Source: Roseivirga sp. UBA7431 (lineage in GTDB: Bacteria; Bacteroidota; Bacteroidia; Cytophagales; Cyclobacteriaceae). From it: 8,586 nt of DNA. The notes beneath the pieces were generated by a model, which was not told the DNA's origin, made no database searches, and saw only the letters and a program-made list of their open reading frames with translations. The stretch covers positions 1 through 8,586 of the forward strand of contig DLQN01000139.1 of the NCBI GenBank assembly GCA_002477595.1, in the 5' to 3' direction. Of the stretch, positions 1 to 6,429 are shown piece by piece (within the stretch, counting starts at the first letter, position 1; each line of letters begins with the position of its first letter). The position numbers and the translations under genes are program-made.

Positions 1-187
1 CATAAGAGATAGCTTTATAGGACCCGAAAGCTTGGTCAGCCTTGGCAACGGCTTCATCAATCTCTTCCGAAGTAGCTGCTACAAATTCCTCAGGGAAAAT
101 AGAGCTGTCCGTGGGGTTGTATGCTTTTAGGATAGTGTTCCCCTTAGCCGAGGCATCTTTTCCGATATAGTTCTTTCCTGTGATCAT
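1..187 (-). CDS. Aldehyde dehydrogenase, N-terminal part; probable 2-oxoglutarate semialdehyde dehydrogenase
   Basis: Only the first 62 codons lie in the window; the gene continues past the left edge. Reading from the ATG at 187-185 gives a protein beginning MITGKNYIGK, with NPTDSSIFP near residues 25-33 and an EEIDEAVAKADQAF helix near residues 45-58. This is the usual N-terminal layout of NAD(P)-dependent aldehyde dehydrogenases, and especially of 2,5-dioxovalerate (2-oxoglutarate semialdehyde) dehydrogenases, which oxidise the semialdehyde to 2-oxoglutarate. The catalytic Cys and Glu lie outside the window, so activity cannot be judged. The start codon is 2 bases after the stop of the DapA-like gene, so the two are surely co-transcribed. 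The substrate is inferred from that neighbour: a DapA-family deaminase plus this dehydrogenase is the typical end of the hydroxyproline route, but the same pair also ends some sugar-acid pathways. Confidence 0.8.
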   Translation of the reverse strand, partial: MITGKNYIGKDASAKGNTILKAYNPTDSSIFPEEFVAATSEEIDEAVAKADQAFGSYKAISY

Positions 188-189
188 TT

Positions 190-1104
190 TCAAAGATTTA
201 AGTAATCTGGCAATTCAGGCCTAGTGGCTAAACCTTCTTCAATTATACGCATTACGTGTGCTCTTTCATCATCAACCAATGGTAATCTCGGTGCACGTAC
301 GTTTTCTGTTCCTATCCCTGTAGCTACTTCAGCTAATTTGATGTTTTGAACGAGCTTAGCATTGATGTCTAACTCGAGCAAAGGAAGAAACCATCTATAG
401 ATTTTCAGCGCTTCCTCTATTCTTCCAGCCTTTTTCAAACGGTAAATGGCAACAGTTTCTCGCGGGAAGGCACAAACGAGACCAGCGACCCAGCCACCTG
501 CTCCCATAAATAAGCTTTCAAGTGCTAGCGTGTCAACCCCAGATAAAATCTTGATACGATCGCCAAAACGATTAATCATTCTAGTAATGTTGGATATGTC
601 ACGAGTCGATTCTTTGACTGCTTGAATGTTTTCGCATTCAATTAGTTCTTCGAACATATCAAGAGTGACTTCAATCTTGTAGTCGACAGGGTTATTGTAG
701 ATCATGATCGGCAAGTCAGTTGAATTGGCAACAGCCTTAAAATAGGTTACTGTCTCTCTATCGTCAGCCTTATATCGCATAGGAGGAAGCATCATTAAGC
801 CACTTGCGCCATGCTTCTTAGCTTTTTCTGCTGCTATGATAGCCCCTTTCGTTGTTTGTTCAGCGATGTTCATGATTACCGGAACTTGGCCGTTACAAAT
901 CTCAACAGCTTTGGCCACCAAGACATCTTTTTCGTCTTCCATTAGAGAACTGGCTTCCCCGAGGGTGCCTCCTAAAATAATTCCATCTACACCTGCTGAT
1001 AATTGTGCTTGGATGTTGGTCTCGAACATTTCAAGATCCAGTTGATCATCTGTTGTAAACTTTGTGGTTACCGCTGGGTAAACACCTTCCCATGCTACTT
1101 TCAT
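190..1104 (-). CDS. DapA-family lyase, probable 1-pyrroline-4-hydroxy-2-carboxylate deaminase (hydroxyproline catabolism)
   Basis: This 304-residue protein has the normal length and whole-chain pattern of the dihydrodipicolinate synthase/N-acetylneuraminate lyase family, class I TIM-barrel enzymes working through a Schiff base. The substrate carboxylate loop appears as GGTLGE (residues 45-50), the proton-relay tyrosine as Tyr136 in MIYNNP, and the Schiff-base lysine as Lys164 in AVKEST. A true lysine-biosynthetic DapA usually carries GTTGES, so the changed loop argues for a different substrate. The aldehyde dehydrogenase 2 bases downstream and the divergent AraC regulator fit the hydroxyproline pathway, in which this family member deaminates and dehydrates pyrroline-4-hydroxy-2-carboxylate to 2-oxoglutarate semialdehyde. 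The alternative is a 2-keto-3-deoxy sugar-acid dehydratase. Family is certain; substrate is inferred. Its leader contains a palindromic repeat. Confidence 0.9.
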   Translation of the reverse strand: MKVAWEGVYPAVTTKFTTDDQLDLEMFETNIQAQLSAGVDGIILGGTLGEASSLMEDEKDVLVAKAVEICNGQVPVIMNIAEQTTKGAIIAAEKAKKHGASGLMMLPPMRYKADDRETVTYFKAVANSTDLPIMIYNNPVDYKIEVTLDMFEELIECENIQAVKESTRDISNITRMINRFGDRIKILSGVDTLALESLFMGAGGWVAGLVCAFPRETVAIYRLKKAGRIEEALKIYRWFLPLLELDINAKLVQNIKLAEVATGIGTENVRAPRLPLVDDERAHVMRIIEEGLATRPELPDYLNL

Positions 1105-1122
1105 ATTGCTTTATTTTTTTAC

Positions 1123-1207
1123 TGTCATTGCGAGGAGCGAGTAAGAGTGTGACGCGGCAATCCCCAGATCAATTATGGAAGATTGCTTCGTTGTACTCCC
1201 AATGACG
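1123..1207. repeat. Palindromic dispersed repeat (TGTCATTGCGAG type), full two-armed copy
   Basis: Outer arms GTCATTG (1124-1130) and CAATGAC (1200-1206) are exact reverse complements. Inside them GCAATC (1157-1162) pairs with GATTGC (1181-1186), and ATTGC (1127-1131) can alternatively pair with GCAAT (1157-1161). The first 12 bases and a CGCGGCAATC block recur at 2211-2258. From general knowledge, repeats of this sequence are scattered between genes in many Bacteroidota genomes. This copy starts 19 bases upstream of the start codon of the DapA-like gene, so it lies in that gene's leader or promoter region and could form an RNA hairpin. Confidence 0.8.
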
Positions 1208-1272
1208 AAATGATTTCGTAAATGTATTACTGTAAAGACAATTAGTCGCTGCGGATTTTTACCAATACTAAT

Positions 1273-1285
1273 ATGATATTATCAT
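1273..1285. promoter_or_regulatory. 13-base palindrome, possible operator before the AraC-type gene
   Basis: ATGATA-T-TATCAT is a perfect inverted repeat with 6-base arms and a 1-base centre. It sits in the divergent intergenic region, 8 bases upstream of a candidate -7 box for the regulator gene. AraC proteins more often bind direct repeats, and short AT-rich palindromes arise by chance, so an operator role is only a possibility. Confidence 0.25.
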
Positions 1286-1292
1286 TTATGAG

Positions 1293-1300
1293 TATTTTTG
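1293..1300 (+). promoter_or_regulatory. Candidate Bacteroidota -7 promoter box for the AraC-type gene
   Basis: TATTTTTG matches the TAnnTTTG -7 consensus of the Bacteroidota housekeeping sigma factor. I see no convincing TTTG-like -33 box at the right distance. If used, transcription would begin near 1307, which would place the in-frame TTG at 1298 upstream of the transcript and favour the TTG at 1325 as start codon. Confidence 0.3.
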
Positions 1301-1324
1301 ACTTCACAAATAGACTATATCGTA

Positions 1325-2197
1325 TTGATAAAGGCACTTCCATTCAAGATTCCGAAGACAGAACAGACCTCTTTTCATACACAGGTTGATCTAGAGCCTT
1401 TCTTCTATGATACGCTTCATCAACATCCCGAAATTCAAGTCACGCTTATAGAGGAGAGTCATGGGACATTAATTTATGGTGACTACTTAGGAAGCTTTCA
1501 GCCGGGGGATGTATTTGTCATTGGGTCAAACGCCCCTCACGTTTTTCGAAATGATAGTAGTTACTATAAGTCAAACAGTGATTTGCATGCAAAGGCTTTG
1601 ACGCTTTTCTTTGATAAAGAAACCTTAGGAGCTCCGTTTCTTGAGTTACCAGAAGCAAAAGGCTTAGTCGAGCTGATCAATCAGGCGGGTCGTGGAATGA
1701 AGCTTAGCGGGTCGTGCATTGAAACGCTTAGATTGAGCATTCGAACGCTTTTCAAACAAGAGGGACTCAATCGGATCATTTATTTAATAGAGATTCTCAA
1801 GCAGCTTTCTAGTGCGGAACAATTCGAATATCTGTCAGGTCAATTGCAGACTAAAAAGGTAAATGAAGTGGAGGGGAAACGGCTCAATGACATTTTCAAT
1901 TTTACCATGGAAGCCTATGACAGGCCAATCCAATTGGCAGAAGTAGCGGCTATTGCAAATATGACGACTACCGCATTCTGTCGATATTTTAAACAGCATA
2001 CGCGGAAGACGTATCTCGATTTTCTGAATGAATACCGCATAGGACAGGCCTGTAAATTGTTAGCTGAAAAGGACAAACCCATTGCTCAGATTGCTTTTGA
2101 GTCTGGTTTTAATAATCTGAGCAATTTTAACAGGAGGTTTAAGGGGGTGAAAGGGGTGTCCCCTAGAGATTTTGTCATCGGCAGGAAGTTGGTGTAG
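1325..2197 (+). CDS. AraC-family transcriptional regulator with N-terminal cupin domain
   Basis: From TTG at 1325 the protein has 290 residues: an N-terminal cupin-like sensor domain (HQHPEIQ at about 32-38, then a GDYLGSFQPGD strand pair and SNAPHVFRND near 68-77) and a C-terminal AraC double helix-turn-helix from about 187. The signature IAQIAFESGFNNLSNFNRRFK (253-273) is followed by GVSPRDF. This makes it a cytoplasmic DNA-binding activator that probably senses a small ligand. It diverges from the DapA-like and aldehyde dehydrogenase genes, so it most likely controls them; hydroxyproline or a derivative is a plausible inducer (inference). The start is uncertain: no in-frame ATG exists near the N-terminus. 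TTG at 1298 would add 9 residues, but related regulators typically begin close to the LPFKIPK motif, so TTG at 1325 is preferred. The gene ends convergently with the monooxygenase gene. Confidence 0.85.
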   Translation: MIKALPFKIPKTEQTSFHTQVDLEPFFYDTLHQHPEIQVTLIEESHGTLIYGDYLGSFQPGDVFVIGSNAPHVFRNDSSYYKSNSDLHAKALTLFFDKETLGAPFLELPEAKGLVELINQAGRGMKLSGSCIETLRLSIRTLFKQEGLNRIIYLIEILKQLSSAEQFEYLSGQLQTKKVNEVEGKRLNDIFNFTMEAYDRPIQLAEVAAIANMTTTAFCRYFKQHTRKTYLDFLNEYRIGQACKLLAEKDKPIAQIAFESGFNNLSNFNRRFKGVKGVSPRDFVIGRKLV

Positions 2198-2210
2198 AGT
2201 CAAAAGAAAC

Positions 2211-2258
2211 TGTCATTGCGAGCTTGCCTGTCCGCTAGGCAGGCGAAGCGCGGCAATC
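2211..2258. repeat. Second, partial TGTCATTGCGAG repeat with GC-rich hairpin between convergent genes
   Basis: It shares TGTCATTGCGAG and CGCGGCAATC with the copy at 1123-1207, in the same orientation, but lacks that copy's second half. Between the shared blocks is a different insert forming a strong hairpin: GCTT plus GCCTGtCC (2222-2233) pairs with GGCAGGC plus AAGC (2238-2249), with single-base bulges. ATTGC (2215-2219) and GCAAT (2253-2257) close the outer stem. It lies between the stop of the AraC-type gene (2197) and the stop of the convergent monooxygenase gene (2274), so it may act as a two-way terminator. There is no clear T-run, so that role is an inference. Confidence 0.75.
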
Positions 2259-2273
2259 TGTTGCGTAAAACCA

Positions 2274-3596
2274 CTAAAGCTTATTAACAACCTCTTCCAA
2301 GTCCAGGTTCTCCCAATTCTCCTCAATCCCTGGCCTAGCCAGCACCTCATTCATAATCACTTGCTGCTTATCACCTTTGGCAATAGCTTCTGAGTAACGA
2401 TAATCGCTAAAGGTCACCATGGAATAGAGTGGCACCCATTTCTCGGGATATAATTCATTGAGCTTCTTCTCGATCTTCTTCTGGAGTAAGAATTTGTCAT
2501 CCGCCACTTTATCACGCATTTCGATAAAGTTGTATAGTGCTAAGTCTGCAATGGCGTTGCCATCAGGAATTCGCAATTCTTGATATTCGGCTAGCAAGGC
2601 ATCGTTGATGTCGCCATGCTTTTCTAATAACTGATCAAAGACATAGCAGTCTTCAAACCCTGAGTTCATACCTTGGCCGTAGAACGGCACAATGGCGTGT
2701 GCGGAGTCTCCAATGAGTGCCGTATTACCTTTCACCCATGGATCACATCTTACGGTAATTAAGCTTGAAGTAGGGTTCTCGAAGAACTCCTTTTTCAAGT
2801 TCGGAAGGTGAGGGACGGCATCTTTGAACTTGTCGTTAAAGAATGCTTCAGCATCTGCTTCGGTTCTGATGGAATCAAAACTGATTTCGCCTTCAAAGGG
2901 AAAGAATAGGGTACAGGTAAAGCTTTTGTCGAGGTTGGGTAATGCAATGAGCATATACTCACCTCTAGGCCAAATGTGTAACGCGCCAGGGTCAATAGCA
3001 AAGTCACCATCAGCTGTTGGAGGCATGGTCAACTCCTTATAGCCAGCTGAAATGTACTGCTGTGTAAAGTTGAATCGATCTGTCTTTTGCATAGCGCCAC
3101 GGAGAGCAGAAAATGCCCCGTCACCACCGAAAAGGAAATCGGCAGAGATAGATGTTCCGTTGTCAAAGGAAGCTGTTGCTGAATCAAAGTCAACATCAAT
3201 GCATCGATGTTCAAATTGAATGTTTACTCCATGTGCTTCTGCTTGATTCATGAGTAGCCAGTTTAAACCACCTCGCGAAACAGAGTTGATATATTCTCCT
3301 TCTTTCCCGTAGGGTTGAAAGTCTAGATTCCCGGCTAGATCGTGAATCATTCGACCGGGCATGGGAATACAGCTTTCTTGAATTTTATCTTTCAGACCGA
3401 TCCTTTCGAGCGCCTTTAATCCTCTTCTGCTAAGCGCTAAATTGATGGAACGCCCACCGATGGCTCCAGCTTTACGCATATCAGGTCTTCGTTCAAAAAT
3501 GGTCACTTGATAACCTCTTTTGGCTAGCATTATTGAAAGTAGTGAGCCTACTAATCCGGCTCCGAGTATGCTGATCTTATATTTCTTACTTTCCAT
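2274..3596 (-). CDS. kmo: Kynurenine 3-monooxygenase
   Basis: This 440-residue FAD-dependent aromatic hydroxylase converts L-kynurenine to 3-hydroxykynurenine with NADPH and O2. Visible motifs are the Rossmann dinucleotide loop GAGLVG (12-17), the acidic ribose-binding end of that fold FERR (34-37), and the second FAD motif GDSAHAIVPFYGQGMNSGFED (296-316). Arg82, Tyr96, Asn356 and Tyr391 have the same mutual spacing as the kynurenine-binding Arg, Tyr, Asn and Tyr known from the Pseudomonas fluorescens enzyme, which supports the substrate call beyond the general hydroxylase family. The length suits a bacterial form; I see no C-terminal membrane anchor of the kind found in mitochondrial enzymes. 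It is the last gene of the operon, starting 2 bases after the kynureninase stop, and ends just before a hairpin repeat. Confidence 0.95.
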   Translation of the reverse strand: MESKKYKISILGAGLVGSLLSIMLAKRGYQVTIFERRPDMRKAGAIGGRSINLALSRRGLKALERIGLKDKIQESCIPMPGRMIHDLAGNLDFQPYGKEGEYINSVSRGGLNWLLMNQAEAHGVNIQFEHRCIDVDFDSATASFDNGTSISADFLFGGDGAFSALRGAMQKTDRFNFTQQYISAGYKELTMPPTADGDFAIDPGALHIWPRGEYMLIALPNLDKSFTCTLFFPFEGEISFDSIRTEADAEAFFNDKFKDAVPHLPNLKKEFFENPTSSLITVRCDPWVKGNTALIGDSAHAIVPFYGQGMNSGFEDCYVFDQLLEKHGDINDALLAEYQELRIPDGNAIADLALYNFIEMRDKVADDKFLLQKKIEKKLNELYPEKWVPLYSMVTFSDYRYSEAIAKGDKQQVIMNEVLARPGIEENWENLDLEEVVNKL

Positions 3597-3598
3597 AC

Positions 3599-4876
3599 TT
3601 ACATCTTTTCGAGACTCTCTCTCAATATTCTTGTGAAGTGATAAACATCTTCAAATGTGTTATATAATGGGACAGGAGCTACTCGAATCACATTGGGTTC
3701 GCGCCAGTCTGATATGACTCCTTCTTGGGTTAAAGCGTCAAAAAGTAGCTTTCCATTTTTATGACAGAAGATCGATAATTGACAGCCCCGCTCTGCTGGA
3801 TTGCTGGGTGTGATGATTTCGAAGACTTGATCTTCCCCACTCAATTCATTCACCAAGAATTCCATGTATCCCGTCAATTTCAAACTCTTTACTCGAAGCG
3901 CATCCATACCTACCTCATCAAAGATTTCTAGCGAGGCTAAATGTGCAGCAGTTGAGATCACATTCACATTACTCAATTGCCAACCGTCAGCACCTGGCAT
4001 CGGTTTAAAACCTTTTTTCATCAAGAATCGCTCAGATTCATTGTGTCCCCACCAGCCTGCAAAACGATTCAAAGAATCATCTTGAGCAAAACGTTCATGC
4101 ACGTAAATTCCTGATACGTTTCCGGGTCCAGAATTTAGGTATTTGTAAGAACACCAAGTGGCAAAGTCTACGTCCCAATCGTGTAGTGACAAAGGAAGGT
4201 TTCCGAAGGCGTGAGCCAAATCAAAACCGACCAAGGCGCCAACTTCATGTCCGGCTGAAGTGATCGTTTTTAAGTCAAAGAATTGGCCTGTGTAATATTG
4301 AACGCCACCAATGAGTACTAAGGCAAGTGCATCACCAGTAGACTTTATTTCGGCAAGAATGTCCTCTGTTCGAAGCGTATGCTCGCCATCTCTTGGGCTA
4401 ATCTCAATTAAGGCTTCGTCAGGATTTAATCCGTGAAACTTCAATTGACTCTCGAACATGTATTGGTCTGAAGGAAAAGCGCCTGCTTCGCAAATGATTT
4501 TGTACCGCGTGGAGGTCGGTCGGTAGAACGAGACCATCAACAAATGCAGGTTGACGGTTAAGTTATTCATAGAAACAACTTCCAATGGCTTAGCGCCAAC
4601 AATTTTAGCGAGTGCTTCCTTACTGAACTTATGGTAATGCGCCCAAGGTTTGCTATGTCCATCGAAATGGCCTTCAACGCCAAGGGTTTCCCAACCCTTT
4701 AGCTCTTCCTCAATAAATCCTCGAACGGATTTGGGTTGGAGTCCTAAAGAGTTACCAGTGAAATAGTAGCTGTCTTTTTCGTTGACTTGAGGAATGTGAA
4801 AACGATCTCTGTATGATCTCAGCGGATCTTCAGCGTCCATTTTCTGTGCAAATGAAAGGCTATTCTCAAATTTCAT
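3599..4876 (-). CDS. kynU: Kynureninase
   Basis: This 425-residue PLP enzyme of aminotransferase class V hydrolyses 3-hydroxykynurenine (or kynurenine) to 3-hydroxyanthranilate (or anthranilate) and alanine. The PLP lysine is Lys245 in CSYKYLNSGPG, and the PLP-nitrogen aspartate is Asp219 in GFDLAHAFGN, 26 residues earlier, matching the spacing in characterised bacterial kynureninases. The N-terminal YYFTGNSLGLQPK (37-49) and the GWWGHNESERF segment (274-284) are also family hallmarks. The ATG overlaps the stop of the preceding alkyltransferase gene by one base (TAATG), implying translational coupling. With the monooxygenase downstream and the dioxygenase upstream, it most likely works on the 3-hydroxylated substrate. 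Confidence 0.96.
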   Translation of the reverse strand: MKFENSLSFAQKMDAEDPLRSYRDRFHIPQVNEKDSYYFTGNSLGLQPKSVRGFIEEELKGWETLGVEGHFDGHSKPWAHYHKFSKEALAKIVGAKPLEVVSMNNLTVNLHLLMVSFYRPTSTRYKIICEAGAFPSDQYMFESQLKFHGLNPDEALIEISPRDGEHTLRTEDILAEIKSTGDALALVLIGGVQYYTGQFFDLKTITSAGHEVGALVGFDLAHAFGNLPLSLHDWDVDFATWCSYKYLNSGPGNVSGIYVHERFAQDDSLNRFAGWWGHNESERFLMKKGFKPMPGADGWQLSNVNVISTAAHLASLEIFDEVGMDALRVKSLKLTGYMEFLVNELSGEDQVFEIITPSNPAERGCQLSIFCHKNGKLLFDALTQEGVISDWREPNVIRVAPVPLYNTFEDVYHFTRILRESLEKM

Positions 4877-5370
4877 TAGAACATGCTTGTTTGATTTTGG
4901 CCAGGCATGCTTTCTTCATGTCTTAAGAGCCATTCTTTTTTATCTAGCCCACCAGCGTAGCCAGTAAGACTTCCGTCTGTGCTTATGACACGATGGCAAG
5001 GTATGATGATTGCGATAGGGTTTTTACCGTTGGCAGTGCCCACAGCTCTAATTTTTTTGAGGTCTCCCAAAGCCACGGACTGTTTGGCGTAGGTAGATGT
5101 TTTACCGAAAGGGATGTCTAGTAGGGCACCCCAAACTTCCTTTTGGAAGTCTGTGCCATCCGGATCGATTGGTACATTGAATTCCTTTCTTTTGCCCTCA
5201 AAATACTCTTTGAGCTGTTTCTTGCAGTGTCGTACCGCTAGTGTTATAGGTCCTTCCGTATCCCGTTCTTCACCATCAACAAAACTGACTCTTTTGATGA
5301 TGCCATTTTCACCAACAATTTTGATTTTCCCAAGTGGGGAATCCATATACGCTATTGCCGTATCCCTCAT
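4876..5370 (-). CDS. ogt: Methylated-DNA--protein-cysteine methyltransferase (O6-alkylguanine-DNA alkyltransferase)
   Basis: This 164-residue protein is a suicide DNA-repair enzyme that takes alkyl groups from O6-alkylguanine (and O4-alkylthymine) onto its own cysteine. The acceptor is Cys125 in IIIPCHRVI. The DNA-binding helix contains Arg108, the likely arginine finger, and Asn117 in the GKNP turn; the Arg-Asn-Cys spacing (9 and 8 residues) equals that of human MGMT. The chain has an N-terminal RNase H-like domain (about 1-70) followed by the catalytic domain, a full-length single-function Ogt without the Ada regulatory domain. It is odd in place: the start overlaps the ACMSD stop by 4 bases (ATGA) and its stop overlaps the kynureninase start by 1 base, so it is expressed as part of the kynurenine operon although it has no known role in that pathway. 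Confidence 0.95.
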   Translation of the reverse strand: MRDTAIAYMDSPLGKIKIVGENGIIKRVSFVDGEERDTEGPITLAVRHCKKQLKEYFEGKRKEFNVPIDPDGTDFQKEVWGALLDIPFGKTSTYAKQSVALGDLKKIRAVGTANGKNPIAIIIPCHRVISTDGSLTGYAGGLDKKEWLLRHEESMPGQNQTSMF

Positions 5371-6380
5371 AATTCAAATTGACTTTTTGGTAAGTCGAGC
5401 CACTCTAGTGTGGCATTGCAAAATATATCTTCAACAATTTCATCCGATAGACCCATCTCCTCAATGTAGGCGCCAATCTCTAAGTCGCCTAGTGGGAACG
5501 GATAGTCTGATCCTAAAGTGATTCTTTTCGAACCTTGTAATTCAAGGACGTATTTCAGAAGTAAGGGATCATGGGTGATACTATCAATCCAGAATTTGCC
5601 TATGTATTCTCTTGGGTTAACAGGGTTGTCAATGGCTACCAAGTCAGGCCGGCAATTGAAGCCGTGTTCTACTCTTCCTAAAGTGGTAAGGAATGATCCT
5701 CCTGCATGAGAGAAATTAACTCTCAGCTTAGGTAACCTTTCTAAAACACCACCAAAAATAAGGGAGCACGCTGCTCTTGATGTTTCTGCAGGCATACCGA
5801 CTAACCATGGCAACCAATAACGGTCCATGTTGTGAAAGCCCATCATATTCCAAGGGTGAATCATTACGGCCATACCGAGACGTTCGCAAGCTTCGAAGAT
5901 TGGAAAGAAGCGTGGACTGCTTAAATTCTTGTCGTTGATATTAGATCCTATCTGAATGCCCGGTAAGTTCAACTCATTTTTACAACGTTCTAATTCTTTT
6001 ATGGCCAGTTCCTCATCTTGCATTGGGATTGTTGCCAGGCCGAGGTAATTCTTTGGGTATTTATGGCAAAGCGCTGCAATGTCATCGTTTAAGAAACGAG
6101 ATACTTCTAAAGCGTCTTCTGGTTTTGCGTCATAAGAAAACATAACGGGTATCGTGCTGACCACTTGTACCTGGGTACCATGGGTAGCATATTCATCTAT
6201 TCTTTCTTGTCCATCCCAGCAATTAGATTGAATCTCACGAAAGAACTTGGAGCCCTTCATCATCATGGCTGCACCTTCCTTATGATGATGCAAGTTGATG
6301 AAATCACCATATCCAAACTTCTCTGTCCACTTGGGCAGATGCTTCGGAATGATGTGGGTATGCATGTCTATTTTTAGCAT
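5367..6380 (-). CDS. 2-amino-3-carboxymuconate-6-semialdehyde decarboxylase (ACMSD)
   Basis: This 337-residue amidohydrolase-superfamily decarboxylase converts the unstable ring-opened product of 3-hydroxyanthranilate cleavage to 2-aminomuconate-6-semialdehyde, steering it away from spontaneous closure to quinolinate. The metal site is complete: His7 and His9 in DMHTH, His175 in MIHPWNMMG, His225 in FSHAGGSF and Asp292 in LGSDYPFPLGD. PWLVGMPAET (191-200) is nearly identical to the same stretch of characterised ACMSDs, and Arg48 lies where the substrate-binding Arg is expected. These features separate it from other amidohydrolase-2 proteins. Its start codon lies only 5 bases from a repeat array of the four-helix cassette, so its initiation region is partly made of that inserted DNA. 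It overlaps the alkyltransferase gene by 4 bases. Confidence 0.95.
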   Translation of the reverse strand: MLKIDMHTHIIPKHLPKWTEKFGYGDFINLHHHKEGAAMMMKGSKFFREIQSNCWDGQERIDEYATHGTQVQVVSTIPVMFSYDAKPEDALEVSRFLNDDIAALCHKYPKNYLGLATIPMQDEELAIKELERCKNELNLPGIQIGSNINDKNLSSPRFFPIFEACERLGMAVMIHPWNMMGFHNMDRYWLPWLVGMPAETSRAACSLIFGGVLERLPKLRVNFSHAGGSFLTTLGRVEHGFNCRPDLVAIDNPVNPREYIGKFWIDSITHDPLLLKYVLELQGSKRITLGSDYPFPLGDLEIGAYIEEMGLSDEIVEDIFCNATLEWLDLPKSQFEL

Positions 6381-6385
6381 TCGGT

Positions 6386-6417
6386 CAATTGGTGAATTTG
6401 TAAAATGGGTAATTGGT
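6386..6417. repeat. Left array of degenerate 8-mers (NAATTGGT), inverted relative to 6811-6842
   Basis: Four adjacent octamers read CAATTGGT, GAATTTGT, AAAATGGG, TAATTGGT on the plus strand. Compared as one 32-base unit with the reverse complement of 6811-6842, 24 of 32 positions agree, making an imperfect terminal inverted repeat around the four-helix gene. The outer end is 5 bases from the ACMSD start codon. No target-site duplication is visible outside the arrays. Confidence 0.75.
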
Positions 6418-6429
6418 ACTTAAACAATT

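Noticed and set aside
190..1104. Lysine-biosynthetic dihydrodipicolinate synthase (dapA)
   Set aside because: The substrate loop differs from GTTGES, and the gene is joined to an aldehyde dehydrogenase and a divergent AraC regulator, which indicates catabolism.
1123..2258. CRISPR array from the two repeated TGTCATTGCGAG blocks
   Set aside because: There are only two copies about 1 kb apart with a gene between them, and the copies are themselves palindromic intergenic elements.
5114..5521. 135-codon open frame on the plus strand across the ogt/ACMSD joint
   Set aside because: It lies antisense to two genes with complete catalytic motifs, has Ser/Pro-rich low-complexity composition and resembles no family I know; it is a shadow frame.
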